This document shows, in pieces, positions 25,024 through 32,785 of a DNA stretch of 64,000 nucleotides; the stretch's first letter is position 1; every line of letters begins with the position of its first letter. Both the position numbers and the translations under genes were made by a program. Below the pieces are notes generated by a model. The model had not been told where the DNA came from. It did no database searches and worked only from the letters and a program-made list of their open reading frames with translations. Location: positions 248,001 through 312,000 of the forward strand of contig NZ_JAVDUW010000003.1 of assembly GCF_031456495.1 (NCBI RefSeq). Reading direction: 5' to 3'. The stretch is from Pedococcus sp031456495 (GTDB lineage Bacteria > Actinomycetota > Actinomycetes > Actinomycetales > Dermatophilaceae).

Positions 25024-25841
25024 GGCAGGACCTCGTCGTCGCGCGGCGCGCCGACCGGTCCGGTGACGCGCTCGGGCGGGAGCGCACTGCCGACCTCGGA
25101 CGCGGGGTCGCCGAGCGGACCACCGGCCGTGATGTCGTCCTCGGCGGCGTAGCCGGAGCCCGGCGTCGCCACGGGCGTGGTGGAGGGGGTGGCAGTGCTC
25201 CCCGTCGCCTCGACCCCGGCCGTGGGGAAGCCGTCGGCCGTGCTCCCCGTCGCCTCGACCCCGGCCGTGGGGAAGCCGTCGGCCGTGCCTGCCGGCCCGC
25301 TGCCCGCGGGGGCGCCGAACCCTGCCGTGGAGTGGGTGGGGGCGTAGCTGCCCGGCCTGCTGCTGGAGGAGTCGTCGCGCTTCTCGTCGACGGTCGCCCG
25401 GGTGAGCCGGCCGCCCACGACACCAAGTATCGCAGCCGCGGCGAGGAACGTGCCGGGCCGGCGGCGGGCGAAGCTGCGGACCTCCTCGAGGACGCTGGCG
25501 GGGTCGCGGTCCTCGAGCCAGCGTGAGGCGTTGTGCGCGTGCCCCGCAGCCTCGCGGACGAGGCCCGTGGCCATCCCGTCCTGCTCGGAGTTGTTCGCCA
25601 TGGAGTGCAGCTCGTCAGCAATCCCCTTGAGGGACTGGGAGATACGCGACTGCTGCTGGCTCGCCTGGCCGGAGAGCTCGTCGCGGGACTGCGACCACAG
25701 GTTCCGTGCCTGGTCGCGGGCCTCCCTCGCGACCTGCGTTGCCTGGTCCGTGGCAGTCGAGGCGACGTCCTTCGCGGCCTCCTTGCCCTGGGCCCCGACG
25801 TCACGGGCGGCCTGGGTGGTCGACGACTGGGTTTCACTCAT
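25020..25841 (-). CDS. Helical envelope-stress protein with tandem repeat
   Basis: A 273-residue protein of unknown function. Residues 1-85 are hydrophilic helix rich in Gln/Ala; near 115-150 a hydrophobic segment follows (RPGTFLAAAAILGVVGG). The low-complexity tail contains ADGFPTAGVEATGST twice in a row, from a 45-bp perfect DNA duplication. First gene of the unit with the holin-X and DUF3618 genes; a sigma-B-like promoter lies 74 bp upstream. Similar nutrient-deprivation or late-embryogenesis-like proteins occur in actinobacterial general-stress loci. Confidence 0.7.
   Translation of the reverse strand: MSETQSSTTQAARDVGAQGKEAAKDVASTATDQATQVAREARDQARNLWSQSRDELSGQASQQQSRISQSLKGIADELHSMANNSEQDGMATGLVREAAGHAHNASRWLEDRDPASVLEEVRSFARRRPGTFLAAAAILGVVGGRLTRATVDEKRDDSSSSRPGSYAPTHSTAGFGAPAGSGPAGTADGFPTAGVEATGSTADGFPTAGVEATGSTATPSTTPVATPGSGYAAEDDITAGGPLGDPASEVGSALPPERVTGPVGAPRDDEVLP
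25195..25284. repeat. Perfect 45-bp tandem duplication
   Basis: Units 25195-25239 and 25240-25284 are identical, encoding a 15-residue repeat in the tail of the stress protein at 25020-25841. Identity at the DNA level, including third positions, indicates recent slippage or duplication. Confidence 0.9.
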
Positions 25842-25914
25842 CGCCGGCTCCTCTCTGTGTGGTGGATGTCGCACTGGTGGACGGCGCGAAGCGGTGCGCG
25901 CCCAGATCCTCCGA

Positions 25915-25939
25915 GTACCCCGGCGGTGGCTTGCCAAAC
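25915..25939 (-). promoter_or_regulatory. Sigma-B/F-like promoter for the DUF3618 operon
   Basis: On the minus strand: GTTT, 15 bp, GGGTAC, with the -10 element 74 bp upstream of the ATG at 25841. It is back to back with a second candidate on the plus strand. Confidence 0.55.
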
Positions 25940-25944
25940 CTCCG

Positions 25945-25968
25945 GTTGGAGCGCAGGCACGTGGGTAT
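25945..25968 (+). promoter_or_regulatory. Sigma-B/F-like promoter for the GT2 gene
   Basis: GTTG, 14 bp, GGGTAT on the plus strand, 38 bp before the ATG at 26007. Confidence 0.45.
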
Positions 25969-26006
25969 CCCCCCGTCACCCACCCGCGAGCCCGAGGGGA
26001 CACGAC

Positions 26007-27032
26007 ATGGACGACGATCCAGACGGCGACGCGGTCCGCGCCGAGTACGTCCTTCCGCTCCGTTGGGGCCAGGAGCAGAGCACACGCGCGGCCGACGCGC
26101 TGGTCACGTACCTGCGCGGTCTGCCCTGGTGGGTCGACGTCACCGTCGTCGACGGGTCGGCGCCTGCTGTCTTCGCCCGCCACGTCGTGATCCTCAGGTC
26201 GGTGGCACGGCACGTGCCTCCCGACCCGCCGCCCACTCCCAACGGCAAGGTGGCCGGCGTGCTGACGGGTGTGCGGATCGCGCGGCACGAGCACGTCGTC
26301 GTCGCCGACGACGACGTGCGGTACGGCGAGGCTGAGCTGCGGACAGTAGTGGCCGCCCTGCGGGATGCGGATCTCGTGCGGCCCCAGAACGTCTTCAGCA
26401 GCTATCCGTGGCACGCCCGGTGGGACACGGGCCGGACGCTCCTCAACCGCTGCCTGGGCGCCGACCACCCGGGGACGTGCGCGCTCCGGCGCTCGACGTT
26501 CCTCGCGATGGGTGGGTACGCCGGCGACGTCCTGTTCGAGAACCTCGAGCTCGCGCGAACCGTGCGGGCCCACGGCGGTGTCGTCGTGGACCGTCCGGAC
26601 ACGTATGTCCCCCGCCTCCCGCCCACGACCGCGCACTTCTGCTCGCAACGGGTCCGGCAGGCCTACGACAGCGCGGCGCAGCCCGGCAGGGTGGCCGCAG
26701 AGCTCATGATCCTGCCGGCCATCGGGTTGTGTCTGCTCATGGCTCCGTGGACGTCCGTCGTGATGGCGGCGGTGGCCGTGGGGGCAGCGGAGGTCGGCCG
26801 ACGCCGGCACGGTGGAGGCGACGTGTTTCCCAGGACCAGCGCCGTGTGGGCCCTCCCGTGGCTGCTGGAGCGCGGCGTCACCGCGTGGGTCGCGCTCGGT
26901 GCGCGAGCGCGTGGCGGAGTCCGCTACGGAGACGGGCGGGTGAGGTGCGCGGCGCGCTCCGTGCGGGCGCTGCGGGCCAGCGCCTCGGCGCCCTTCGACT
27001 CGCGCCCGGCGGCATTCCGCCTCGAGCGGTGA
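26007..27032 (+). CDS. GT2-family glycosyltransferase with membrane segment
   Basis: A 341-residue GT-A-fold transferase. The metal-binding motif is VVVADDDVRYG; the acceptor region has ALRRSTFLAMGGYAG and ENLELARTVRAHGG, as in processive-type or dolichyl-sugar GT2 proteins. Around residues 230-260 lies a hydrophobic stretch (LMILPAIGLCLLMAPW) that would anchor it in the membrane. ATG 26007 has GAGGGGA upstream. Donor and acceptor cannot be predicted. It is alone, between the stress operon and a hemerythrin gene, both with sigma-B-like promoters. Confidence 0.8.
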   Translation: MDDDPDGDAVRAEYVLPLRWGQEQSTRAADALVTYLRGLPWWVDVTVVDGSAPAVFARHVVILRSVARHVPPDPPPTPNGKVAGVLTGVRIARHEHVVVADDDVRYGEAELRTVVAALRDADLVRPQNVFSSYPWHARWDTGRTLLNRCLGADHPGTCALRRSTFLAMGGYAGDVLFENLELARTVRAHGGVVVDRPDTYVPRLPPTTAHFCSQRVRQAYDSAAQPGRVAAELMILPAIGLCLLMAPWTSVVMAAVAVGAAEVGRRRHGGGDVFPRTSAVWALPWLLERGVTAWVALGARARGGVRYGDGRVRCAARSVRALRASASAPFDSRPAAFRLER

Positions 27033-27062
27033 GGCGGCACCACCCGGCCCGGGCCCCGGAGC

Positions 27063-27680
27063 TCAGTCGAGTCGGCGGCTGACCTCGAGACGTGCCGCGT
27101 CGAGCATCGCCGCGAACCCCCCGCCCCCGGCGATGCGCTCGAGCATGGCCTCGGAGGCAGCAATCGAGTCAACCTGGTCCAGGAGGCGCAGGACCATCGT
27201 CGTCTCCGCCTCGTCCAGCTCCTCGAGACGGGTGCCGAGCTCGTCGCGCTCCTCGGCCTCCGCGTGGGCCAGCAGAGCCCGCGCCCACGCGTCGAACTCG
27301 CGGTCGAAGTCCTTGCCGCCAGGGTCGAGCTGCTCGAGCCGCTCCATGGTGTCCGTCGCCTCGCGCTCCTCGGTCACGCGGGCGCCGACCTCGCCATGCT
27401 CGGTGCTCCCACGGCCGAGGACCGGGTGCAGGCTGTTCTGCTCGACCACCTCGTGCGCCGCGAGGTAGCGCAGCAGCCTCGGCAACGCCTCGTCGCGCCC
27501 CGGCTCCGCGTCCCGTACGGCGTCGACCAGCTCGCGCAGCTGCCGGTGCTGGGCGGCGACCACGGCGCGGACCTCGTCGGCGCGACCGCGCCGCGGGGGC
27601 TCACCGGCCCGGACGGGCGCGCCGACCGGCTCGTCGTGGGGCGCCGTGCGGGCGCCGCCCTCTGTCATCGGTTCGGTCAT
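27063..27680 (-). CDS. Hemerythrin HHE-domain protein
   Basis: A 205-residue protein. After a disordered 40-residue start, the four-helix hemerythrin fold has iron-ligand histidines and acids in AAQHRQLRELVD, YLAAHEVVEQNSLHP and LLAHAEAEERDEL. A C-terminal block GGGFAAMLDAARLEVSRRL is close to the end of the hemerythrin fused to the oxidoreductase at 22.1 kb (GTRGFAATLAAAKDEVTRR), so they are paralogues. Probable di-iron oxygen or redox sensor/stress protein. Convergent with the GT2 gene, 30 bp apart. Confidence 0.87.
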   Translation of the reverse strand: MTEPMTEGGARTAPHDEPVGAPVRAGEPPRRGRADEVRAVVAAQHRQLRELVDAVRDAEPGRDEALPRLLRYLAAHEVVEQNSLHPVLGRGSTEHGEVGARVTEEREATDTMERLEQLDPGGKDFDREFDAWARALLAHAEAEERDELGTRLEELDEAETTMVLRLLDQVDSIAASEAMLERIAGGGGFAAMLDAARLEVSRRLD

Positions 27681-27723
27681 CGTCCTGCCTCTCTGGGCCA
27701 TGGGTCGTCTCCGACCTCGGCCC

Positions 27724-27749
27724 GTACCCGCAGCCCGCTGCAGGGAAAC
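27724..27749 (-). promoter_or_regulatory. Sigma-B/F-like promoter for the hemerythrin gene
   Basis: On the minus strand: GTTT, 16 bp, GGGTAC; the -10 element lies 44 bp upstream of the ATG at 27680. Confidence 0.55.
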
Positions 27750-28060
27750 GAGTCGTCGCCGAGACCCCATGCGCACAGGCGAATTGGGAGGCGCCGACCG
27801 CGGGTCGCGACGAGGACCAGCCGAGCGCGTGTCGCCTCGAAGCAACGTCAACGGGTCGCGGGTCCAGGAGGACGGAGGACATGTTCCACCCGCCACCCGC
27901 ACACCATCACCCACGTGCTCATCCGAATCGCCGGGCGGCGCGGGAGTACGGGTTTCGGGGACCGGGAGCAAACCGTCGCACGTGGGCGGCGACGACGGTT
28001 CGCCCCCACGTCACCAGGGACTGGCGGCAGGCAATAGGGACGTGGCCGAGAACGGGAACG
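27750..28060. other. Gene-free stretch between hemerythrin and ANTAR genes
   Basis: About 310 bp with no ORF I can defend. An ATG with a GGAGGAC leader at about 27882 opens a plus-strand frame, but its product is His/Pro/Arg-rich and runs on antisense through the ANTAR gene, so I do not call it. No strong hairpin seen. It may hold upstream elements for the hemerythrin gene or the 3' end of the ANTAR transcript. Confidence 0.5.
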
Positions 28061-28789
28061 TCAGGGCGCCCCGCCCTCACCGGTGTCGGTGGTGGGGAAG
28101 TCGAGGGAGCGGTCCAACACGTGGTGCGCCGTCGCTGCGAGGGACTCGCCGCTGGTGAAGGCGTGAGCCTTCAGGAGCGCCAACGCGTCGGTGGCGTCCA
28201 CCCTGAGCTGGACCATGACCATGCCGGTGGCCTGGTGGATGGCCGAGCGGTCCCCCCACGGGCCGGTTCCGGCCACCGCCCCCCACTCGTGGTCACCGTC
28301 GTGGTCGAGCGCGGCCGCGCCGACGAGATCGGTGACGAGCTGGCAGTCCTCGGCGTCGAGCGCCAGGGACGACCCGGGCTGCAAGTGGTAGGTGACGACA
28401 CCCACGACCTCGCCGCCGGAGCGCATGGGGAAGGCTTCCGCCACCACGGGTCCGAGCTCGTCCCGGACCGCTCCCGAGAGCTCGGGCCAGCGCGGGTCCT
28501 CTGCGTGGTCGAGCAGTGCCCGCACGTGGACCCCGTTGGTGAACGCCAGTCGTCCCGGTCCCTGGGCGAGCACGTCCTGGAGGTCTTCGAGTCGTGCCGC
28601 CACGTCGTCGGTCGCGCACAGGGTCACCCGCTCCGCGGAGGGGTACCCGAGGGTCAGTGCCACGCCGCCGGCGTGTGTGACCGAACCCGCCGCGAGGCAC
28701 AGCCTGCGCGGCATCCCCAACGACTGCTGGTGGCGGGACAACTCGGCTGCCAAGCTCCGCAGGAGCGAGGCCGCGTGCCCCGCGTTCAC
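28061..28789 (-). CDS. GAF-ANTAR protein (RNA-binding antiterminator)
   Basis: A 242-residue protein. Residues about 35-170 look like a GAF domain (GGVALTLGYPSAERVTLCAT; LGPVVAEAFPMRSGGEVVGVV). The C-terminal 55 residues form ANTAR: SAIHQATGMVMVQLRVDATDALALLKAHAF, with the conserved helix pair. It would couple a ligand or redox signal to antitermination. GTG start at 28789. No sigma-B-like promoter found upstream. Confidence 0.83.
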   Translation of the reverse strand: MNAGHAASLLRSLAAELSRHQQSLGMPRRLCLAAGSVTHAGGVALTLGYPSAERVTLCATDDVAARLEDLQDVLAQGPGRLAFTNGVHVRALLDHAEDPRWPELSGAVRDELGPVVAEAFPMRSGGEVVGVVTYHLQPGSSLALDAEDCQLVTDLVGAAALDHDGDHEWGAVAGTGPWGDRSAIHQATGMVMVQLRVDATDALALLKAHAFTSGESLAATAHHVLDRSLDFPTTDTGEGGAP

Positions 28790-28879
28790 GGCACAGCCGC
28801 CGAGTGGGCATGAGCGAGGGGGCCGTCCAGCGAAGCGTGACGGACCCCACCTGCATCACGAGGCATGCTGTGGCAGTAC

Positions 28880-28902
28880 CCGATTGTGCGCCACGTAATC
28901 GG
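28880..28902. promoter_or_regulatory. Inverted repeat CCGATT-N11-AATCGG
   Basis: Perfect 6-bp arms with 11-bp spacing in the 131-bp gap upstream of the ANTAR gene and downstream of the GT2 gene at 28921-29790. It could be a weak terminator for the GT2 message or a regulator site. Confidence 0.3.
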
Positions 28903-28920
28903 CGCCAGGTGGCCGGCGTC

Positions 28921-29790
28921 TCAGCCTCGAGCCCGGGCCACGTCCCTGCGGACGCGTGGGGGTGCGACGCGGCGCCGTGGGCGCACCTCTCGGGCCCGGC
29001 CGAGCGCCTCCCTGAGCGCCCGCCGGTGCTGGGGGGAGCGCCACGCGCGGGCGGTGGCCAGCCCGGTCTCGCGGAGGCACACCCACCAGGGCTCTCGCAG
29101 CCAGGTGGTGAGCAGCTGCGAGCGAATGATGTCCGATTCCCGGTCGCTGCGGTCGCCGCGCGGCTGAGGGTGATGGTGCGCGACGACGTCGTCGACGTGC
29201 ACGAGCTGCCATCCCCCGGCCATGAGGTCCATCGCGAGCAGCTGCTCTTCGCCCGGGAAACGCACCACGGGGTCGAAGCCGCCGACCGCGAGGAACGCGC
29301 TTCGCCGCACGACCGTGCCGCAGGCGAAGAACCCCACGATGCGAGGGTAGGGCGTGCCCTCGAGGGTCCCGAGCGGCGCCGTGGCCATCTGCGCACAGGT
29401 CGCGTCCAGCGAGTTCTGCTGGCCGACGACGAGACGTGCCATCACCACGGCCACGCGCGGATGGTCATCGAGCACGGTCGCGGCGCGCTCGAGGGCCCCG
29501 TCGGCCCACCAGGAGTCGTCGTCGCTGAACGCGACGTACGGCGTCGTCGCGCGGCGTGCACCAACGTTCCTCGCGCACGCGCCGATGTTGTCGGCCAGCC
29601 GAACGACGTCCACGTGCGGGAACGCGCGACCCACCGCCTGCGCCGTCCCGTCGGACGAGGCGTTGTCGACCACGACCAGCGGGCTGGGTGGCTCCAACGC
29701 CTCGAGGTGCGCCAGCGCCAGCAACGCGTCGGCTCGGCGGTCGCGCGTGGCCATGACCACGGTCACGGGTGACGAGGGGGAGTTCGGCAT
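28921..29790 (-). CDS. GT2-family glycosyltransferase
   Basis: A 289-residue GT-A transferase: VTVVMATRDRRADALLALAH opens the Rossmann-like half, VVVDNASSDGTAQ is the nucleotide site, VAFSDDDSWW the DXD metal motif, and GTVVRRSAFLAVGGFD the acceptor side. The layout is that of rhamnosyl- or hexosyl-transferases of cell-wall glycans. It is divergent from the UXS-like gene, just outside the heptose operon, so it may belong to the same glycan. Confidence 0.82.
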   Translation of the reverse strand: MPNSPSSPVTVVMATRDRRADALLALAHLEALEPPSPLVVVDNASSDGTAQAVGRAFPHVDVVRLADNIGACARNVGARRATTPYVAFSDDDSWWADGALERAATVLDDHPRVAVVMARLVVGQQNSLDATCAQMATAPLGTLEGTPYPRIVGFFACGTVVRRSAFLAVGGFDPVVRFPGEEQLLAMDLMAGGWQLVHVDDVVAHHHPQPRGDRSDRESDIIRSQLLTTWLREPWWVCLRETGLATARAWRSPQHRRALREALGRAREVRPRRRVAPPRVRRDVARARG

Positions 29791-29967
29791 GGCCCGCCTG
29801 TACCCCGGGGCAGGTGCCCTCACGCCGCCGGCCACGGAGCCGGGTGCCGGTATGCCGTTCTGCGCGCGGTCCGCCGCCCACATGCGGCCCGCGGGCGGCC
29901 ATCCGGCCGCGCATGACGTCTTCGAGAACGGGTACGGGCCCGGGAAGCCGCACGAGAGGAGCGCACC

Positions 29968-30960
29968 ATGACGACCGACTCCGTCGGGGGCTGGCAGGAC
30001 AGGCGTGTCGTCGTCACCGGCGGCGCAGGGTTCCTGGGCAGCCACCTCTGCGAGGCGCTGCTGCGAGCGGGGGCGCACGTCGTCGCCCTCGACGACTTCT
30101 GCACGGGGTCGGCGACGAACGTCTCGCACCTCTTGGGCACGTCGCGCTTCCGCCTCGTCCGCTGCGACGTCACGGACTTCGTGCACGTGCCCGGCTCCGT
30201 CGACGTGGTGCTGCACTTCGCCTCGCCCGCGTCCCCGGTGGACTACCTCAAGCTGCCGCTCGAGACCCTCAAGGTGGGGTCGCTGGGCACGTGGCACGCG
30301 CTGGGCCTGGCCAAGGAAAAGGATGCCCGCCTCGTCCTCGCATCCACGTCCGAGGTGTATGGCGACCCGCAGGTGCATCCTCAGCCGGAGGACTACTGGG
30401 GCCACGTGAACCCGATCGGCCCGCGAGGGGTGTACGACGAGGGCAAACGGTTTGGTGAGGCCCTCGCCACGGCATACCGGACCGCCCAAGGGGTCGACGC
30501 CGGCATCGTGCGCATCTTCAACACCTACGGCCCACGCATGCGCCCCCACGACGGTCGCGCGATCCCGACCTTCATCCGGCAGGCGCTCGCCGGCGAACCG
30601 CTGACGGTTGCAGGGGACGGGCTGCAGACCCGCTCGGTGTGCTTCGTCGGCGATCTCGTGCGCGGCATCCTCGCCTTCGCGGCCACGGCCGCGCCCGGCC
30701 CGGTCAACCTGGGCAACCCCGACGAGATGACGGTGCTGGACATCGCCCGCGACGTCATCGCCGCCACCGGCTCGCGCTCGCCCATCGTCCACGTGGAGCG
30801 GCCGGTCGACGACCCCCACGTCCGCCGACCGGACACCACCCGCGCCCGCGCCCTGCTCGGCTGGGAGCCGCGGGTCCCTTGGCAGGAGGGCTTGGGGAGG
30901 ACGGTGGAGTGGTTCCGAGCGCGGGAGGCGCAGGACGGGTCGGCCCGCGAGGCAGTCTGA
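29968..30960 (+). CDS. UDP-glucuronate decarboxylase-like (UXS) epimerase family protein
   Basis: A 330-residue extended SDR. The NAD loop is TGGAGFLGSH; HFASPASPVDYLKLP and the ETLKVGSLGT stretch are the substrate-binding blocks typical of UXS enzymes; STSEVYGDP gives the catalytic Ser/Glu, and GVYDEGKRFGE the Tyr-X3-Lys. UXS converts UDP-glucuronate to UDP-xylose in the cytoplasm. The same family also includes dTDP-glucose 4,6-dehydratase-like enzymes, so the call is from motifs only. An alternative, in view of the neighbours, is a heptose-modifying epimerase. ATG has GAGAGGAG upstream. Confidence 0.78.
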   Translation: MTTDSVGGWQDRRVVVTGGAGFLGSHLCEALLRAGAHVVALDDFCTGSATNVSHLLGTSRFRLVRCDVTDFVHVPGSVDVVLHFASPASPVDYLKLPLETLKVGSLGTWHALGLAKEKDARLVLASTSEVYGDPQVHPQPEDYWGHVNPIGPRGVYDEGKRFGEALATAYRTAQGVDAGIVRIFNTYGPRMRPHDGRAIPTFIRQALAGEPLTVAGDGLQTRSVCFVGDLVRGILAFAATAAPGPVNLGNPDEMTVLDIARDVIAATGSRSPIVHVERPVDDPHVRRPDTTRARALLGWEPRVPWQEGLGRTVEWFRAREAQDGSAREAV

Positions 30961-30981
30961 GGAGGCGCCCGGATCCCGCGC

Positions 30982-31006
30982 CGACGCCTCGCTCGCGGCG
31001 GCGTCG
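30982..31006. terminator. Hairpin between UXS and heptose operon
   Basis: Stem CGACGCC / GGCGTCG (7 bp) with an 11-base loop, in the 99-bp gap between the convergent UXS-like gene and the last gene of the heptose operon. Confidence 0.4.
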
Positions 31007-31059
31007 AGCTTTCGGGCCGCGGTGACCCGAGGCCGGTACGGACGTCCGTCGGGGCACGG

Positions 31060-32004
31060 TCATCCGGGCGCGGAGGCGACCGGCTGCGCCGGAAGGAAGG
31101 CCCGGGCCGCGTCCAGAACCTCACGCACCGTGGTGCGCGCCAGGCGGGGGTCGACATCGTCGGCGTGGGGATCCCCGGCCGGGTCGCCCGGACGCGAGTG
31201 CCACAGCACCCGGTGCAGGTGCCGGTCGATGCGTGGCCCCCAGTGTGCCGGGTCCACGGGGCCGCAGAGCACGACCGATGGGGTGCCGTGCGCCGTCGCC
31301 AGGTGGGCGGGACCCGTGTCGCCGCTCAGGAGCACCGCGGCCGTGGCGACCCGGCCCGAGAGAGCGGGCAGGTCGTCGCGGCCGCACCTGTCGACCACCC
31401 CGGGGTGGTCGGCCACGCGGGAGCACAGGGCGGTCTCCGCGGCCGACCCGGTGACGACCACCGGGTGTCCGTCGTCGGCCAGCGCGGCGGCCACCCGGGC
31501 CCAGCGCTCCGCCGGCCAGCGCCGCGACCCCGCGGCGGCGCCGGGGTGCACGACCACCTGCGTGCCGCGTGCACCGTCGCGCGGCAGCCGCAGGTCCTCG
31601 GCGGAGCATGGAAGCCCGCCCCAACGGGCCAGCCGGACCCACCGGTCGACCTCGTGCTCGTCCGGCAGCCACGGCGGCCCTTCGGCGTGGCCAGCCCCCG
31701 GGCAGGCGAAGGCGAGAAGGGACCGTGGTGCCAGGGACCGCAGGACGCGGTGGCTCTGCGGGCCGCGCCCGTGCAGGTCGACGGCCAGGTCGGGTGGCGG
31801 ACCGGACCAGCGCAGCGGTGCCAAACCGGGGGTCGGCAGAACCTCGTCGACGAGCCCGAGGTCGGTGAACCACCGCCCGAGCGCGCTGGGGGCGGCGAGC
31901 ACCAGCCGCGCGTCGCGGTGGCGTCGGCGCAGGCCACGCAGGACGGGTACACCGGTGAGGAGGTCACCGAGACCCAGGGCCCGCAGCACGAGGATCCGCG
32001 TCAC
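31060..32004 (-). CDS. GT9 glycosyltransferase (ADP-heptosyltransferase-like)
   Basis: A 314-residue GT-B enzyme of the family that uses ADP-heptose to build LPS cores. The opening ILVLRALGLGDLL is the GT9 acceptor-side motif; VVVHPGAAAGSRRWP and GDTGPAHLATAHGTP are the C-terminal donor-binding motifs. GTG 32004 overlaps the SDR stop (GTGA). It closes an operon that encodes ADP-heptose synthesis, so a heptose donor is probable, although actinobacteria have no LPS. Confidence 0.85.
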   Translation of the reverse strand: MTRILVLRALGLGDLLTGVPVLRGLRRRHRDARLVLAAPSALGRWFTDLGLVDEVLPTPGLAPLRWSGPPPDLAVDLHGRGPQSHRVLRSLAPRSLLAFACPGAGHAEGPPWLPDEHEVDRWVRLARWGGLPCSAEDLRLPRDGARGTQVVVHPGAAAGSRRWPAERWARVAAALADDGHPVVVTGSAAETALCSRVADHPGVVDRCGRDDLPALSGRVATAAVLLSGDTGPAHLATAHGTPSVVLCGPVDPAHWGPRIDRHLHRVLWHSRPGDPAGDPHADDVDPRLARTTVREVLDAARAFLPAQPVASAPG

Positions 32005-32726
32005 GGCCAGGAGGGCTCCGTCGACGGCGCGATGACCAGCTCGCGCAGCTCGCAACCGGGCGGCTGGGAGAGCGCGACGAGGACCGCCCGGGCCACGTCG
32101 GCGGGGTCGTTCAGCTGCGCGTCGGGGCCGGGCTTGTACTGCTCGGTGCGGCCGTCGAAGAACGACGTCCGCATCCCTCCGGGGATGAGCAGGGTCACCC
32201 CCACCTTCCCTGCCAGCTCGGTGGCGAGGGCGCGGCTGAAGCCGACGACCCCGAACTTCGACGCGCAGTATGCCGTCGCGTCCCCGACGGCCCGCAGGCC
32301 GAGCGTCGAGCTCACCGTGACGACGCGGCCATGGCGCTCGATGAGGTGGGGCAGGCAGGCTCGGACGACTGCGGCCGTGCCGAACAGGTTGACTGCGATG
32401 ACGCGCTCCCAGTCCTTGCGGGAGACCCGCTCAAGCGGTCCGCAGGCATCGACGCCCGCTGCCGTGACGACCGCGTCCGGGGGCCCGGCCAGCTCCACGA
32501 GCCGCTCGAGGGCTGACTCGGTGGCGGCGCCGTCGGACAGGTCCACAGTGACGTGCGGGACGTCGACGCGCGGTGCGGCGAGGTCGAGCACGGCGGGGCG
32601 TCCACCGGCCGCGAGCACGGCGTCGACGACGGCCGCGCCCAACCCGCTCGCGCCACCGGTGACGATTACCGTGCCAGGTCCGCCGGACCCAGGGGTCACG
32701 TCGGGGGACTGGGTTCGTGCATCCAT
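32001..32726 (-). CDS. SDR-family oxidoreductase in heptose operon
   Basis: A 241-residue classical SDR: VTGGASGLGAAV for cofactor binding, TAAGVDACGP, VSSTLGLR (Ser) and YCASKFGVVG (Tyr-X3-Lys). It starts at ATG 32726 after a 59-bp gap from HldE, the only real gap in the operon, and overlaps the final GT9 gene. It might modify the heptose or another sugar nucleotide; it is not an HldD-type epimerase, which would be an extended SDR of about 310 residues. Confidence 0.8.
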   Translation of the reverse strand: MDARTQSPDVTPGSGGPGTVIVTGGASGLGAAVVDAVLAAGGRPAVLDLAAPRVDVPHVTVDLSDGAATESALERLVELAGPPDAVVTAAGVDACGPLERVSRKDWERVIAVNLFGTAAVVRACLPHLIERHGRVVTVSSTLGLRAVGDATAYCASKFGVVGFSRALATELAGKVGVTLLIPGGMRTSFFDGRTEQYKPGPDAQLNDPADVARAVLVALSQPPGCELRELVIAPSTEPSWP

Positions 32727-32785
32727 GGGATACCTCTCTCTCGTCGGTCCTCGGTCGGGATCGGGTGGTCCGGGGTCGTTGGCTG

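Noticed and set aside
27882..28160. ATG with GGAGGAC leader opening a plus-strand frame in the gap before the ANTAR gene
   Set aside because: The product is His/Pro/Arg-rich and continues antisense through the ANTAR gene; codon content does not look coding.
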